64,000 nucleotides of DNA from Pocillopora verrucosa (taxonomy: Eukaryota; Cnidaria; Anthozoa; Scleractinia; Pocilloporidae), in contig NC_089325.1 of assembly GCF_036669915.1 (NCBI RefSeq), forward strand, positions 16,656,718 through 16,720,717. Direction: 5' to 3'. Made by a program: the position numbers and the translations under genes. The notes under the pieces were generated by a model that saw only the letters and a list, made by a program, of their open reading frames with translations, made no database searches and had not been told where the DNA came from. Positions within the stretch are counted from its first letter, which is position 1; each line of letters begins with the position of its first letter. Of the stretch, positions 36,286 to 45,482 are shown in pieces.

Positions 36286-36480
36286 AGTAGTAATAGAAAG
36301 TCAGTATAGCGCCAACCAATAAGAATCAAGTATATAGCCCATGTGACCGATATGGACCAATCAGGAAGCCGCGTTGAAAAATGACGTCACGAGCTGCCTA
36401 GAGGTCCTGGTACCGAGTGAAAAGAGCGCGCGCGTGTGGGTGTGGAATGGGTTTGCAAGCGCGAGGAGATAGGAATCTGT
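36286..36480 (+). repeat. Polinton left TIR (195 bp) with ATTAAG target duplication
   Basis: It is the inverse of 46129-46323 with one visible mismatch (GCCGCG against GCCACG). It contains a CRE-like TGACGTCA and an alternating GCGCGCGCGTGTG stretch, CpG-rich features that could serve as promoter or replication-end signals. The duplication ATTAAG lies at 36280-36285. Confidence 0.97.
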
Positions 36481-36687
36481 TACTCGTGGGTAAATAGATT
36501 TTTTGATAGATAAGAAGTGTTCTCCCCTCGCTAAAAAATGTTCTTGAATGAAAACAGACTTGTTTTGAATGAAACTTTGTTTATTTAACTCAACAGTTTA
36601 AGGTTTACAGTTTCATTGCTGGAAAAAAGTAGAAACGGCGGCTTCATGGCTTCGTTTCACTGTTTGAATAAAAAATAAATCCGTCCG

Positions 36688-37029
36688 TTAAAATATGCGT
36701 ACGGAAAAAAATATTTTCATCGCATTGAAAGTAAATCTTACCCGTTCAGGAGATTGCTCAGTTAATACGACCGAATAGAACTCTTGGGTGATCATTTCTG
36801 TGTCGATGTCACTTCCAGTTACTAAAAAAGAAAAGTTTGAGGTCAAAATTATGCGGCGTGTTGTTTTCAAACAGCAATGTATTGTCTTACCTTGAGTATG
36901 TTCATCCTTAAGAATACAACGTCGCGCTGTCTGGAAAACGCGTCGCAAAAGGAGCCATAATGCCAGCCAGAATAATACCATAGCTACTGGTACAATTATA
37001 CAAACGACTACTAATTTTGTGTGTTCCAT
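36688..37029 (-). CDS. Small membrane protein of the Polinton, possible 69-nt intron
   Basis: Starting at Met 37029 (MEHTKLVVV) the protein has one strong hydrophobic segment (VVCIIVPVAMVLFWLALWLL) followed by a basic stretch (RRVFQTARR), a signal-anchor layout. Inside the ORF, 36890-36822 looks like an intron: GTAAGA donor and TTTTCTTTTTTAG acceptor. It is 69 nt, so both spliced and unspliced forms stay in frame. The tail (DIDTEMITQEFYSVVLTEQ) is acidic. I recognise no family; some Polintons and adintovirus-like elements carry small unassigned membrane proteins. Confidence 0.5.
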   Translation of the reverse strand: MEHTKLVVVCIIVPVAMVLFWLALWLLLRRVFQTARRCILKDEHTQGKTIHCCLKTTRRIILTSNFSFLVTGSDIDTEMITQEFYSVVLTEQSPERVRFTFNAMKIFFSVRIF

Positions 37030-37073
37030 AACGCGGACCACGAGGTTTACACGGTTGAGTGAAAAGCTTTATG

Positions 37074-37380
37074 GTAGACCGTACTCTACGCATGCGTTCA
37101 GGGATAAATTTACCACTAGGATCGTGTTGCATAAAACGTGACATTAATTAATTCCAAAAAAAGTGTTTGCGTTATGGATTAGGATCTAATAGAAGTAATC
37201 CCTATCTCTATTGGATCTCCAATCCTTTTCGTATTTAAAGTGTTGTTTTAAATTAAGTATGGCTTAGGAACAGCAATGTAGTTTCGCGCGCTCTCCGAGA
37301 ATGTGTTTGAGAGAATTTTACCATTAGGATTATATGCTGTAAACGTGACATTATTTAATTAATTCCATAAAGTGTGTACT
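37074..37380. repeat. Diverged direct repeat in the Polinton left intergenic region
   Basis: Sequence 37080-37170 (TAAATTTACCACTAGGATCG ... ACATTAATTAATTCC) is repeated in diverged form at about 37290-37380 (GAATTTTACCATTAGGATTA ... ATTTAATTAATTCC). It may be the remnant of a duplicated 3' gene end or a paired regulatory sequence. Confidence 0.5.
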
Positions 37381-37768
37381 GTACGAGTCCTTCTTCAAAG
37401 GCTCTTATGATGTTCTTTTGTCCAACGGGGAAGGTACTCTGGGGGTTTTCCAACTTGAGATGATAAGACGTACATTTGATGCCGTAACTCTTTGCCGTCT
37501 TCTCTCTGAACGGAACTCGTTTAAAATTGAAAAATCCTTCACTCCCGCCAGCACCACCCCCGCGTTGTTGTTGTTGTTGTTCGGTAGTTTCTACCGCTTG
37601 CAATAAATCTTCATCCGAGATATAATCTCTTTCTAAAACTTCATCTGGAACATACTCCATGTTTGATCTGAAGCGAACTACTTCGTCTGACAGTACAAAA
37701 ATTATAGCAACGGTAAAAAAGCATAGCGTCAGTATTGCGCGCTTAGCATAACGACAGATATTCCTCAT
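37355..37768 (-). CDS. Polinton protein with N-terminal membrane anchor, unknown family
   Basis: The 137-residue ORF has a basic N-terminus, one hydrophobic segment (AILTLCFFTVAIIFVL, about residues 11-26) and an acidic region (YVPDEVLERDYISDEDLLQAVE). A Gln5 and Gly-rich linker follows, then a compact C-terminal part (FFNFKRVPFREKTAKSYGIK, YHLKLENPQ). It is the last gene but one of the leftward structural cluster. I cannot assign it; a virion membrane or minor structural protein is a guess based on position. Confidence 0.55.
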   Translation of the reverse strand: MRNICRYAKRAILTLCFFTVAIIFVLSDEVVRFRSNMEYVPDEVLERDYISDEDLLQAVETTEQQQQQRGGGAGGSEGFFNFKRVPFREKTAKSYGIKCTSYHLKLENPQSTFPVGQKNIIRAFEEGLVQYTLYGIN

Positions 37769-37855
37769 TCAGTAATTTTCCGATCACGCGTACGGAAAAA
37801 AGCAAGCGCGCGCAGTACGAACGAAAAAAACAAGAATCGGAAAAAAATGATGATT

Positions 37856-38056
37856 TTATTTCCTCCTTTTTCGAGTGGCAGCTCCTAGAGCTTTTTTAAC
37901 ACCAAAGGCTGCACCTCCACTGAGAGCCCCTAATCCAAGGGCTTTTCCACCAGCAATCAGTGCAGGAAGAAGTGCTGCTAAGGGTAAAATTCCTCCTTTT
38001 TGTCTAATTCGTCTTCGTCTTCTTCGTCCTCTCCATCGGGTTTTTCTTCGAACCAT
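37856..38056 (-). CDS. Basic, hydrophobic-core small protein resembling adenovirus pX-like proteins
   Basis: Taken from Met 38056 (the open frame extends to 38146) the product has 66 residues. It has an Arg-rich head (RRKTRWRGRRRRRR), the motif RQKGGILPLAALLPALIAGG and a basic tail (ATRKRRK). Polintons and adintovirus-like elements encode similar basic proteins with a GG-hydrophobic core, compared with adenovirus DNA-condensing protein X. The likely role is genome packing or membrane activity in a particle. It lies between the PLA2-like gene and the anchored protein, all on one strand. Confidence 0.55.
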   Translation of the reverse strand: MVRRKTRWRGRRRRRRIRQKGGILPLAALLPALIAGGKALGLGALSGGAAFGVKKALGAATRKRRK

Positions 38057-38156
38057 AATATCTCTGATTTTTTTGTTCACGAGTATATCTTGAGTGAATA
38101 ATAATGAGGAAGGTGGATGCGCGTTGTTTATATAGCGAATCGACACAGAGGCTTAT

Positions 38157-38600
38157 TTACAATTTGAGTTTTCTTTTAGCAGCGATAATATGCCTTGATA
38201 CCTTTTCCAGGAGTGATTTTCTACCGGGAAGTGCATCGATGGCATTCACCATTTTTTGATCCGCTTTCCATTTGTCGCGTATGTTGCTGGCATTGGAATA
38301 ATCTATATCGTGCTGTTTGGCAATTCGGTCCAAACGATTGATACCAGGATCACCGCGTGCGAGTCGTTTTTTTAGAAATGTTCCAGGGCCCAGGTATTGA
38401 TATCTCTTCAGTTTCGAGAGTGAAAAAGGATGGAATTCAATTCCTAATTTTTCGATTTTTTTCTGTATGTCAAATTTCCCTCCTCTCTGTCTTCTTTTCG
38501 TCGATTTACGCATATCGTATCGTTTTCTAGCCATGATTCTTCTTCTTCTTCTTTTTTTTTTCTTTGAATGACGCGCGGCGTGTTGTCGTTTTCTGGCCAT
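38157..38600 (-). CDS. Phospholipase A2-like protein (parvovirus VP1u type)
   Basis: The 147-residue ORF has a very basic N-terminus with two MARKR starts (residues 1 and 23), then a PLA2-like core. It contains the Ca2+-binding loop YLGPGT (residues 69-74) and the catalytic His97-Asp98 pair in QHDIDY, with Tyr101. This matches secreted/viral phospholipase A2, used by parvovirus capsids to breach the endosomal membrane; PLA2-like genes also occur in some Polinton/adintovirus-like elements. Cys residues are absent, as in viral PLA2 domains. Its N-terminal basic region may direct it to the nucleus or to DNA. The whole catalytic motif appears intact. Confidence 0.8.
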   Translation of the reverse strand: MARKRQHAARHSKKKKRRRRRIMARKRYDMRKSTKRRQRGGKFDIQKKIEKLGIEFHPFSLSKLKRYQYLGPGTFLKKRLARGDPGINRLDRIAKQHDIDYSNASNIRDKWKADQKMVNAIDALPGRKSLLEKVSRHIIAAKRKLKL

Positions 38601-38776
38601 GATAGAAGTGTGACTATTTGTCGAAACGAGTAAGGATGTCGTTTATATACTGTTCAATCATCAAAGTCAGCTATTCGTGGACGCGATTATGTAAATAGTT
38701 TATTACTTTGTCAAATAGTTATAGGTACAACAAGAAATCTTGATACGTTATAAAAATTTTAAGTTCCCTCAGCACT

Positions 38777-39511
38777 TTAGCTATCATCAAACGATAATTG
38801 TTTGGCAGCGGAACCTAGTTCACGTTTCCGTTTTTTCTTCTTTTTCCCAGAAGGATCCCAACTTGTCCATCCTTCAGCGGGTTTTAACCGTTTCACCTCT
38901 TGGGGTGTTTTTTGTGTATATTTAGCAGATATTTGTCGCACTTTTCTCAAACTTTTTCGAAGAGTATCTTCTACATCTAATTCAGGTTCTCTTTTAGCAT
39001 ATGGCAATTCATCCCACGGCACGCTATCGCTCGATTTCTTGATGGGAATTCTCGTCTTTTTTAAACGAGGTGTTGTCACGCTTTTGCTCGGTTTCTTGAT
39101 GGGAATTCTCGTCTTTTTTAAACGAGGTGTTATCACCGGTTCTCTTTTGGGTGCTCTTTTGGGGGTGACTTCACTCAAAATCCGTTTCAACAATTTCTGT
39201 TGTACGGGAGTCACCAAATCTTCTTCTTCGTCTTTTAAGGCGTCGGCCAACTTGGCAGGATCCGCACCCGCCGAGAATGCAGCTGGGAATTGCCTCATTT
39301 TCTTCACGTATAGTTCTATTTCCGGATCGAGCTGTTTAATGGTCTGCTTTTTGAAAGCGGCACTCGTATTAGGATTGTTTAAAATTTCCATTTTACGAGT
39401 CAGAAGTTTGGCCGCTGTATCCAAGGTAGGATCGCTGGTCAATCGTCCTTTGAAAAGATTCACCAACGCCGGGTCTTCGGCGGGAACCATGTACATTTTC
39501 TGATACGCCAT
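38777..39511 (-). CDS. Polinton structural-like protein with internal repeats, unknown family
   Basis: The 244-residue ORF opens with a helical N-terminal part (MAYQKMYMVPAEDPALVNL, LTRKMEILNN). A basic, Pro/Lys-rich middle follows with two copies of a 19-residue unit (TPRLKKTRIPIKK), then a basic tail (GKKKKKRKRE) ending in an acidic AKQLSFDDS. The DNA repeat is 57 bp, at about 39032-39130. It lies directly downstream of the core-like gene at 39524 with about 12 bp spacing. Comparable repetitive, basic proteins occur at this position in invertebrate Polintons as I recall; function unassigned. Confidence 0.6.
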   Translation of the reverse strand: MAYQKMYMVPAEDPALVNLFKGRLTSDPTLDTAAKLLTRKMEILNNPNTSAAFKKQTIKQLDPEIELYVKKMRQFPAAFSAGADPAKLADALKDEEEDLVTPVQQKLLKRILSEVTPKRAPKREPVITPRLKKTRIPIKKPSKSVTTPRLKKTRIPIKKSSDSVPWDELPYAKREPELDVEDTLRKSLRKVRQISAKYTQKTPQEVKRLKPAEGWTSWDPSGKKKKKRKRELGSAAKQLSFDDS

Positions 39512-39523
39512 AGGTTTCTCTGT

Positions 39524-39841
39524 CTAGGGACAACACGTCTTGACGACTGTGGTTAGACCATGCCACAATTTTCCACCTTTCTGCTGAATCAAGGCTTGTC
39601 TTCTCTTTTTAAGCGATACGGCTCGATTTCCAATTTGTCTCAGGATGTGTTTATAAGGTCTTAATCGAGCCATGGTGACAGGTGAGACGGGTACGTTGTT
39701 TTTGAGTAAATTCATCACGATTTCGCTGATGGCGTTGATTTGATCTTTGTTGGCGTGTTTGATCAGATCTTTTCTTGCGTTTCTATAAGCCGCTGCCGTA
39801 ATAGCTTTTAAAAACGTTTTCTGTCTACGTATTCTTTCCAT
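39524..39841 (-). CDS. Small basic core-like Polinton protein
   Basis: Taken from Met 39841 (MERIRRQKTF), 40 bp after the ATPase stop, the product has 105 residues. The longer frame up to 39997 overlaps the ATPase and is less likely. It is helical and basic (AYRNARKDLIKHANKDQINA, LKKRRQALIQQKGG), ending in TCCP. The IQQKGG-hydrophobic ending recalls the RQKGG motif of the pX-like gene. The family is common in cnidarian Polintons as I recall; a DNA-binding or minor structural role is inferred. Confidence 0.55.
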   Translation of the reverse strand: MERIRRQKTFLKAITAAAYRNARKDLIKHANKDQINAISEIVMNLLKNNVPVSPVTMARLRPYKHILRQIGNRAVSLKKRRQALIQQKGGKLWHGLTTVVKTCCP

Positions 39842-39881
39842 GGTTTTTTTCAATGTGTGGACTTTATCTTCCTTGCCTTTT

Positions 39882-40622
39882 TTATATAGGCGTAGCTCGT
39901 TTCCTCTTCCGCCTCTTGCCACCGCCGCCGTCGTCTGTCTGCACGCAGACGGGTGGGGTGATGCCGCCTTTGCGATACACGGTCGTATATCCTTCACCTT
40001 TCAAGAGATTGGATTTTAATCGATCCTCATCGGAAGAATTTGGGTGTAGATCAAACAACAAATACCCGTAGGGTCTTTCTGTAGCATCTCTGTACACACC
40101 CATGACCTCTTTCAAATCTTGTGGAAAAGCTTGTTGCGTCAGATGACGCACAGCCAATTGATCGCGAGGATTCTTGAAAGCTACAATGTAATGCGCATTT
40201 CTAGAAATGGTTTTGGCGTGTTTTCCTTTAGGAAACATGTCCTGAGTCATATACACCACGTTGATACTTTTATGATGCGATTCTCGGGTAAAGAGATCTA
40301 AGACTCTAGGATCGTCTGATCCTTCGCGCATAAGATCGTCCAATATTAAAATTCCACCCCTAGCATTCTTGTACCATGTGTCTAATAATGGGGTATCTGG
40401 AATGCCTTCGTGGAAACGGATGCCTTGTTCTTTTTTCATTCTTTCAAATGTCGTCGGTTGGTTAGCACCGTAACAATAAACAACTGGATTATAAGGAGGT
40501 GAAAACAACTGACTACGTTCCTTCATGAGGTTTTCCACAAACACGGTTTTTCCGCAACTGGATGGTCCTACCACCATGATACTACAGGGACTTTGAAACT
40601 GGAACGGTGTACACCACATCAT
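39882..40622 (-). CDS. Genome-packaging ATPase (FtsK/HerA type)
   Basis: The 246-residue ORF has Walker A GPSSCGKT (residues 19-26) and Walker B GGILILDD (about 89-96). A later YMTQDMF sensor-like strand and a SRNAHYIVAFKNPRDQ segment are typical of the A32/HerA-like ATPases that pump DNA into Polinton, adintovirus and NCLDV particles. The C-terminus is Lys/Arg-rich (GGGGKRRKRKRA), possibly nuclear targeting. It is full length for the group and intact, lying between the protease upstream and the core-like gene downstream. Confidence 0.93.
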   Translation of the reverse strand: MMWCTPFQFQSPCSIMVVGPSSCGKTVFVENLMKERSQLFSPPYNPVVYCYGANQPTTFERMKKEQGIRFHEGIPDTPLLDTWYKNARGGILILDDLMREGSDDPRVLDLFTRESHHKSINVVYMTQDMFPKGKHAKTISRNAHYIVAFKNPRDQLAVRHLTQQAFPQDLKEVMGVYRDATERPYGYLLFDLHPNSSDEDRLKSNLLKGEGYTTVYRKGGITPPVCVQTDDGGGGKRRKRKRATPI

Positions 40623-40684
40623 GACAAAATACTAATGAAAAAACATTGTTTTTTATTTATATACATAGTCATGTCACAAAAGTT

Positions 40685-41227
40685 TTAAGTATCCAAGTCA
40701 CAGGTTTTTTCATTGCTTTGTGCTTTTCGTTTCAGAGTATGGACTCGCCACCCTAACAAAGGTCGGATCATTTCACCTACCAAATGATCGTTGTAGACGT
40801 AATCCCTTTTGTTAAATACGCTTATGAAATCCTGCATGCTTTGACCTCTGGCTTTAGCTTTCAAATACATCAATGCATACTGGCCACACGACTGTGAGTT
40901 CAATTCTTGTAATGTCGTTGCGTTACTGCGCACGATTGCAAAATTTTCGAAAATCCAGTTCACTACAGCAGATGGCCTGTACCACCTTAACGGTAATCCA
41001 TAACTGTCCATGACTTCGCAAGTGTGTTTTTTGGTGAAAATAGCCAACCAATGAGATCCGGGTTTATCGCGGGGGTCGGTGTTGACGATGTAAGCTCTTC
41101 TTTTCCATAGTTCTGGTAACGGTGGTAATGCATCGGCTGCAAAGACGCCTGCGAAAATAGGTGCTAGATAGGGATCTTGTTTGGCGAGATACGATAATTG
41201 TTCTGTAGTAAATGGAACGAATTCCAT
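40685..41227 (-). CDS. Adenovirus-type cysteine protease
   Basis: The 180-residue ORF has the C5/Ulp1-type catalytic set: His59 in GSHWLAI, Asp74 in MDSYG and Cys114 in NSQSCGQYAL, with the upstream Gln112. In adenovirus and Polintons this enzyme matures capsid and core proteins during assembly. The length fits the family. It is immediately downstream of the capsid fragment (9-bp gap) and upstream of the ATPase, the usual morphogenetic cluster. No lesion is seen. Confidence 0.92.
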   Translation of the reverse strand: MEFVPFTTEQLSYLAKQDPYLAPIFAGVFAADALPPLPELWKRRAYIVNTDPRDKPGSHWLAIFTKKHTCEVMDSYGLPLRWYRPSAVVNWIFENFAIVRSNATTLQELNSQSCGQYALMYLKAKARGQSMQDFISVFNKRDYVYNDHLVGEMIRPLLGWRVHTLKRKAQSNEKTCDLDT

Positions 41228-41236
41228 ACCCTCTTT

Positions 41237-42016
41237 TCAACCCTGATTTCTTCCGGCCAGGGTCTGGCTGTAAATGTCGTACTGAGTACTTCCTGTGGGT
41301 TTTATTTGCATCATGTTTTCGAATTCCCCGTAGATGATGACGGTGACTAATGAATTGACAGCTCCCTTGGTCAAAGATATTTTGACACGTCCTTCTTGTT
41401 TGGGGTTCAATTGTACACTGTCTGCGCAGCCAGAAGCTACGTTATCCCACATGTATAAGGTGGTATGGTGATCATCTCCCCAATGTTCTGGTTTGATCAT
41501 ACATCTTCCTCGGAAAGCCGAACAATTGGCACTGAGAAGTCTGTGGTAGCCTGCCATGTCTAGTTGTCCATTGTTTCCATTCAGTTCTAGGGCTTGATAG
41601 GGGTACTCTTCTCCTTCCACAATCTGTTTCATACTAGTGACTTCAAATTTGGGAAAATTGAAAGGGTTGTAGGCGTAATTGCCAGAGAAAGCCTCTTGAT
41701 AGACCAATCCTACCACCACACGGTCTGGGACTCTTCCACTGAACACGTCTGTAGCTGTAAAGGTTGTGTGATCGTTTTGCAAGGTATAGGTCCTGACTTC
41801 CGAACGGACGGTGGGATAGAATACTTCTCTGTTGTTTTTGAGTCTGGCTACAGCGATTTCATTGTAGATGTCTGACCTGACTTTAACCATGCACGCATAG
41901 AATTTCATTTTCAAATCACCGGCTTGTATTATAGGTCTACCTCCGTATACTGAAGGTAGTAACGAACGTATTCTGATTTTGTTGCATACAAGTATAACAT
42001 GACATGTCTGAAACAA
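41237..42016 (-). pseudogene. Major capsid protein, C-terminal fragment
   Basis: The 259-residue open frame contains NPFNFPKFEVTSMKQ, LLSANCSAFRGRCM and VTVIIYGEFENMMQI, blocks I associate with the C-terminal jelly roll of Polinton/adintovirus hexon-like major capsid proteins (many annotated as F54H12.2-like). The known protein is roughly twice as long; homology-like sequence begins about residue 18 (RSLLPSVYGG) and the N-terminal half is missing. The break coincides with the central AT-rich block that also truncates the polymerase. A penton-like minor capsid identity is less likely given its place beside the protease. Confidence 0.65.
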
Positions 42017-42718
42017 AGATCACCCATGACCTTACACAAACGACAAGTGAATAATGGATAACATCTGACTATTTGGTTAATGGCGCTTTTAAAAAACAGA
42101 ATTAGATACAATGAGGTAGTTTCCATCTAGAAAAAATACAGAAAGATACAAAAATTATCATATGGAATCAATCCGCTCATTTGGTAAATATAAAAATAAG
42201 TATTAAAATATCGAAATCGAAGTTTGTGAAAGTCTATTCAGCAAAATTATTCCAAAATCGGTATGAGTTATTGCAAACAGAAGTAGATACAATGCGGAAG
42301 TTTCCATCTAGAAAAAATACAGAAAGATACAAAAATTATCCTATGGAATCAATCCGGTCATTTGATAAAGATAAAAATAAAACCAAGGACTTGTTTCAGG
42401 ATATACACCCATCTGAAAAAAATAATTATACCGATATAGAAGTTCGTAAGAGTCTATCCAACAGGATTATTTCAAAATCGGAATGAGTTATTGCAAAAAT
42501 ACGCATTTCACGGCGAAGACGTTCTAGAGTTGATTCAGAATAATGACGAATTGTTTCATGTAAATGAAATGCAAAACATAAATATCCTTTTAGAACTGGA
42601 GTAGCGACCTAAAACGAAGAATGATTACCGTTATTATTGTCAAAATAATACATATTACGCTTGCTATGAATAAACGGTCAAATTGCTGATCTAAGAAAAA
42701 ATAACGAGTGGAATATAA
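42017..42718. repeat. AT-rich block with imperfect tandem duplication, at the Polinton deletion junction
   Basis: A unit starting near 42094 (AAACAGAATTAGATACAATG) is repeated from 42275 (AAACAGAAGTAGATACAATG) with small differences and an insertion of about 40 bp. Both copies end in GAGTTATTGCAAA (42265, 42485). The second copy can encode a Lys-rich peptide (SRKNTERYKNYPMESIRSF). After a one-base shift it continues into HGEDVLELIQNNDELFHVNE to a stop at about 42605. It sits exactly where the N-terminal parts of the capsid and polymerase genes should be. Confidence 0.65.
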
Positions 42719-45028
42719 TTGGAATTACCCAACCTCAAATTCATCGACTCCATGAACTTTTTTCCCATGGCACTGTCCAACTTCCCTAAAACATTCGGAC
42801 TCAATGAATTGAAGAAAGGCTTCTTTCCACATTTCTTCAACACTCAACAAAACCAAATCTACGAAGGGTACATGCCCGACAAATCCTACTACGACCCCGA
42901 TGGAATGTCCCCTCAAAGAAAAGAAGAATTCCACAAATGGTACAACGAGAAAGTATCCGAAAGATACATTTTCAATTTCCAACACGAACTGTTGACGTAC
43001 TGCCAATCCGACGTAAGGTTATTGAAACAGGGGTGCACAAAGTTTCAGTCCCAGTTCCGCGACATTTGCGGTTTCAACCCCATGGTGCATTGCATCACTA
43101 TTGCCTCTGCCTGTAATATGGCCTACAGAAAAAATTGGATGCCCAAAAACAAAATTGCCATCGAACCCGTACGTGGATGGAGACCGAATCACACCCAATC
43201 TCATGCTGCTCTAAAATGGCTTTACTGGGAAGAATCCAAACTCCACAAAACCAACCATCTGCCTCGAATTGCACATGCCAGAAACAAAGGCGAAAGAAGA
43301 ATAGTCAATGGCACCAAAACCTACCTGGTAGACGGCTACGACGCACAAACACATACCGTCTACGAGTTCCAAGGCTGTTTTCACCACGGCTGTGTAGATT
43401 GCTTCCCAAACCGTACCAAGAGACATCCCATTCATCAGAATAAAACCATGCGTGATGTTCGTCAACAAACACGAACTAAAGTCAATGAACTTACCGCCTT
43501 AGGTTACCACGTCAAAGAAATCTGGGAGTGCGAATGGAATGACATGCAAAAAACCGATCCACAACTAAAAGCGTTCGTCGAACACCTAGACATCGTACCC
43601 CCTCTCCAGCCACGAGACGCCTTCTTTGGCGGTCGCACCAACGCCATAAAACTACACCACGCCGTTGACGACAACGAGAATGAAAAGATCGAATACAGAG
43701 ACATCATATCGCTGTACCCGTGTGCAAATTTGGAATGCAATTACCCCGCCTGCCATCCCGAGTTCATCGACCAACCAGGAACCACAGACATCTCACGATA
43801 CTACGGATTAATAAAATGCAAAATTCTACCTCCCTATGAACTCTACCATCCAGTTCTACCATGGAGGTACGACTCAAAACTCCTCTTCCCATTGTGCAGA
43901 ACATGCGCGCAACAAAACACAGAACGAACCCTCTTAGAAAGAAGCTACAAGTGCCCCCATTCTGCCCAGGAACGATGCCTCACAGGTACGTGGACAACCC
44001 TGGAACTACAGAAAGCCCTCGAAAAGAACTACGTCATCATGTACGTTTACGAAGTCTGGAACTTCCCACAACGTTCCAAGGAACTTTTTTCCCCCTACAT
44101 AAAAACGTTCATGAAACTCAAACAACAGGCTTCTGGATGGCCTTCCGAATGTGACACCGAGGAAAAAAGACAAACCTATCTCGATGACTACAAAGCTCAC
44201 CAAGGAATAGAACTAGATCCCGCCAAAGTCGAAAAGAATCCCGGTCTACGCTCCCTCGCTAAACTAATGCTCAATTCTTTCTGGGGAAAATTCGGACAAC
44301 GCCCTAACCAAACCCAAGTGACCACGTGTACCAAACCGTCCGAATTCTTCCAGATCATCACAGACGACCAACAAGTCGTACACAGAATTGAAATAGCCAA
44401 TGACCAAATGGTAGAAGTGTACCACACCTTTGAAAATGAATGCAAACCCATTCAAACCAACGTCAACATCTTTATTGCATGTTTCACAACCAGCTACGCA
44501 AGACTAAAACTATACGATGCTCTTGATACCCTGAAAGAAAGAGTACTGTACTTCGACACGGATTCTGTCATCTATACCAAGAAACCCACTGAATCGTCCA
44601 TTCCCACCGGAAATTATCTGGGCGAATTCACGAACGAACTCGACGAAGGTGATCACATTACAGAATTCGTTGCTGCTGGACCCAAGAATTACGCCTACGA
44701 AACCTTCAAAGACAACCAATGTTGCAAAGTGAGAGGATTCACCTTAAATGTGCGTGGACAAAAAATCCTCAATTTCAACAGTATGAAAGACTTAGTGTTG
44801 GACGAAATCTTACACGAAGACGACGAGGAAGAACCTCGCACCCTAACGCTTCACAATCCTCACAAGATCACACGATGCGCCGCTACAAAAACCATCCAAA
44901 CAGTGTCCCAAGACAAAACGTACAAACTCGTGTTTGACAAACGCGTCATTGATCATGACACCTTTCAATCTTTTCCATACGGCTATAAATGCACCTCGTT
45001 ACTGATTTCGAATTTATTACAATCATGA
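42719..45028 (+). pseudogene. Protein-primed DNA polymerase B, N-terminal part missing
   Basis: The open frame (769 codons after an upstream TAA; first ATG at codon 12) starts in the exonuclease domain at FIDSMNFFPMALSNFPK (Exo II-like) and continues with Exo III LLTYCQSDVRLL (Asp98). An endonuclease-like insert with VYEFQGCFHHGC (residues 214-225) comes next. The polymerase motifs are A, RDIISLYP (327-334), B, LAKLMLNSFWGKFG (513-526), and C, YFDTDSV (611-617), all with intact catalytic residues. Polinton PolB is usually over 1000 residues; Exo I and everything upstream are absent. The rest is undamaged, so loss came from one deletion rather than gradual decay. The stop overlaps the next gene by ATGA. 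Confidence 0.93.
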
Positions 45029-45387
45029 ACAATACAACTCATGATGATGATGCACTTGACCTCGAACTTTACTCCTGTAAATTCTACGATAAAGACATTC
45101 ACGTAAAACATACCCATTTCCTCATCGTCCCTACAGATAAAGACAATACTACCATCCACATCCATTACGATCTTGATGTTCCACCTAGCAATGAAGCAGT
45201 GAAACGCTGGACACAACAACCATGGTTTCATCATTCTATCATCGAAAAGTACCATTTACTTCAACCGAAACACAGTCTTCCAACATCCAACAAAAATCCC
45301 TTCAAACGATTATGGACCAAGTGGCAAAAAAAAGGTGACAAGGTACATTATCCATCATTCATGTACTCCCAACATGTCGTGGAGTGA
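45025..45387 (+). CDS. Polinton right-arm small protein A (paralogue 1)
   Basis: The ATG overlaps the polymerase stop (ATGA), suggesting coupled or read-through expression. The 120-residue product has an acidic start (HDDDALDLELYSCKFYD) and a shared body: FLIVPTDKDNTTIHIHY, EAVKRWTQQPWF and FKRLWTKW. It is a paralogue of 45483-45803; the two form a tandem pair. I recognise no domain. The longer frame from 44989 overlaps the polymerase and is not favoured. Confidence 0.6.
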   Translation: MNNTTHDDDALDLELYSCKFYDKDIHVKHTHFLIVPTDKDNTTIHIHYDLDVPPSNEAVKRWTQQPWFHHSIIEKYHLLQPKHSLPTSNKNPFKRLWTKWQKKGDKVHYPSFMYSQHVVE

Positions 45388-45482
45388 CACCGGAGTGACA
45401 CCGAAGTGACACCTTTCAACCTTTCCCTATACCTAAATAAATACAACTTCACTACTCATTTATACTTCGCTACAATACAATC

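Noticed and set aside
38802..39503. 233-aa plus-strand protein
   Set aside because: Antisense shadow of the Polinton gene at 38777-39511.
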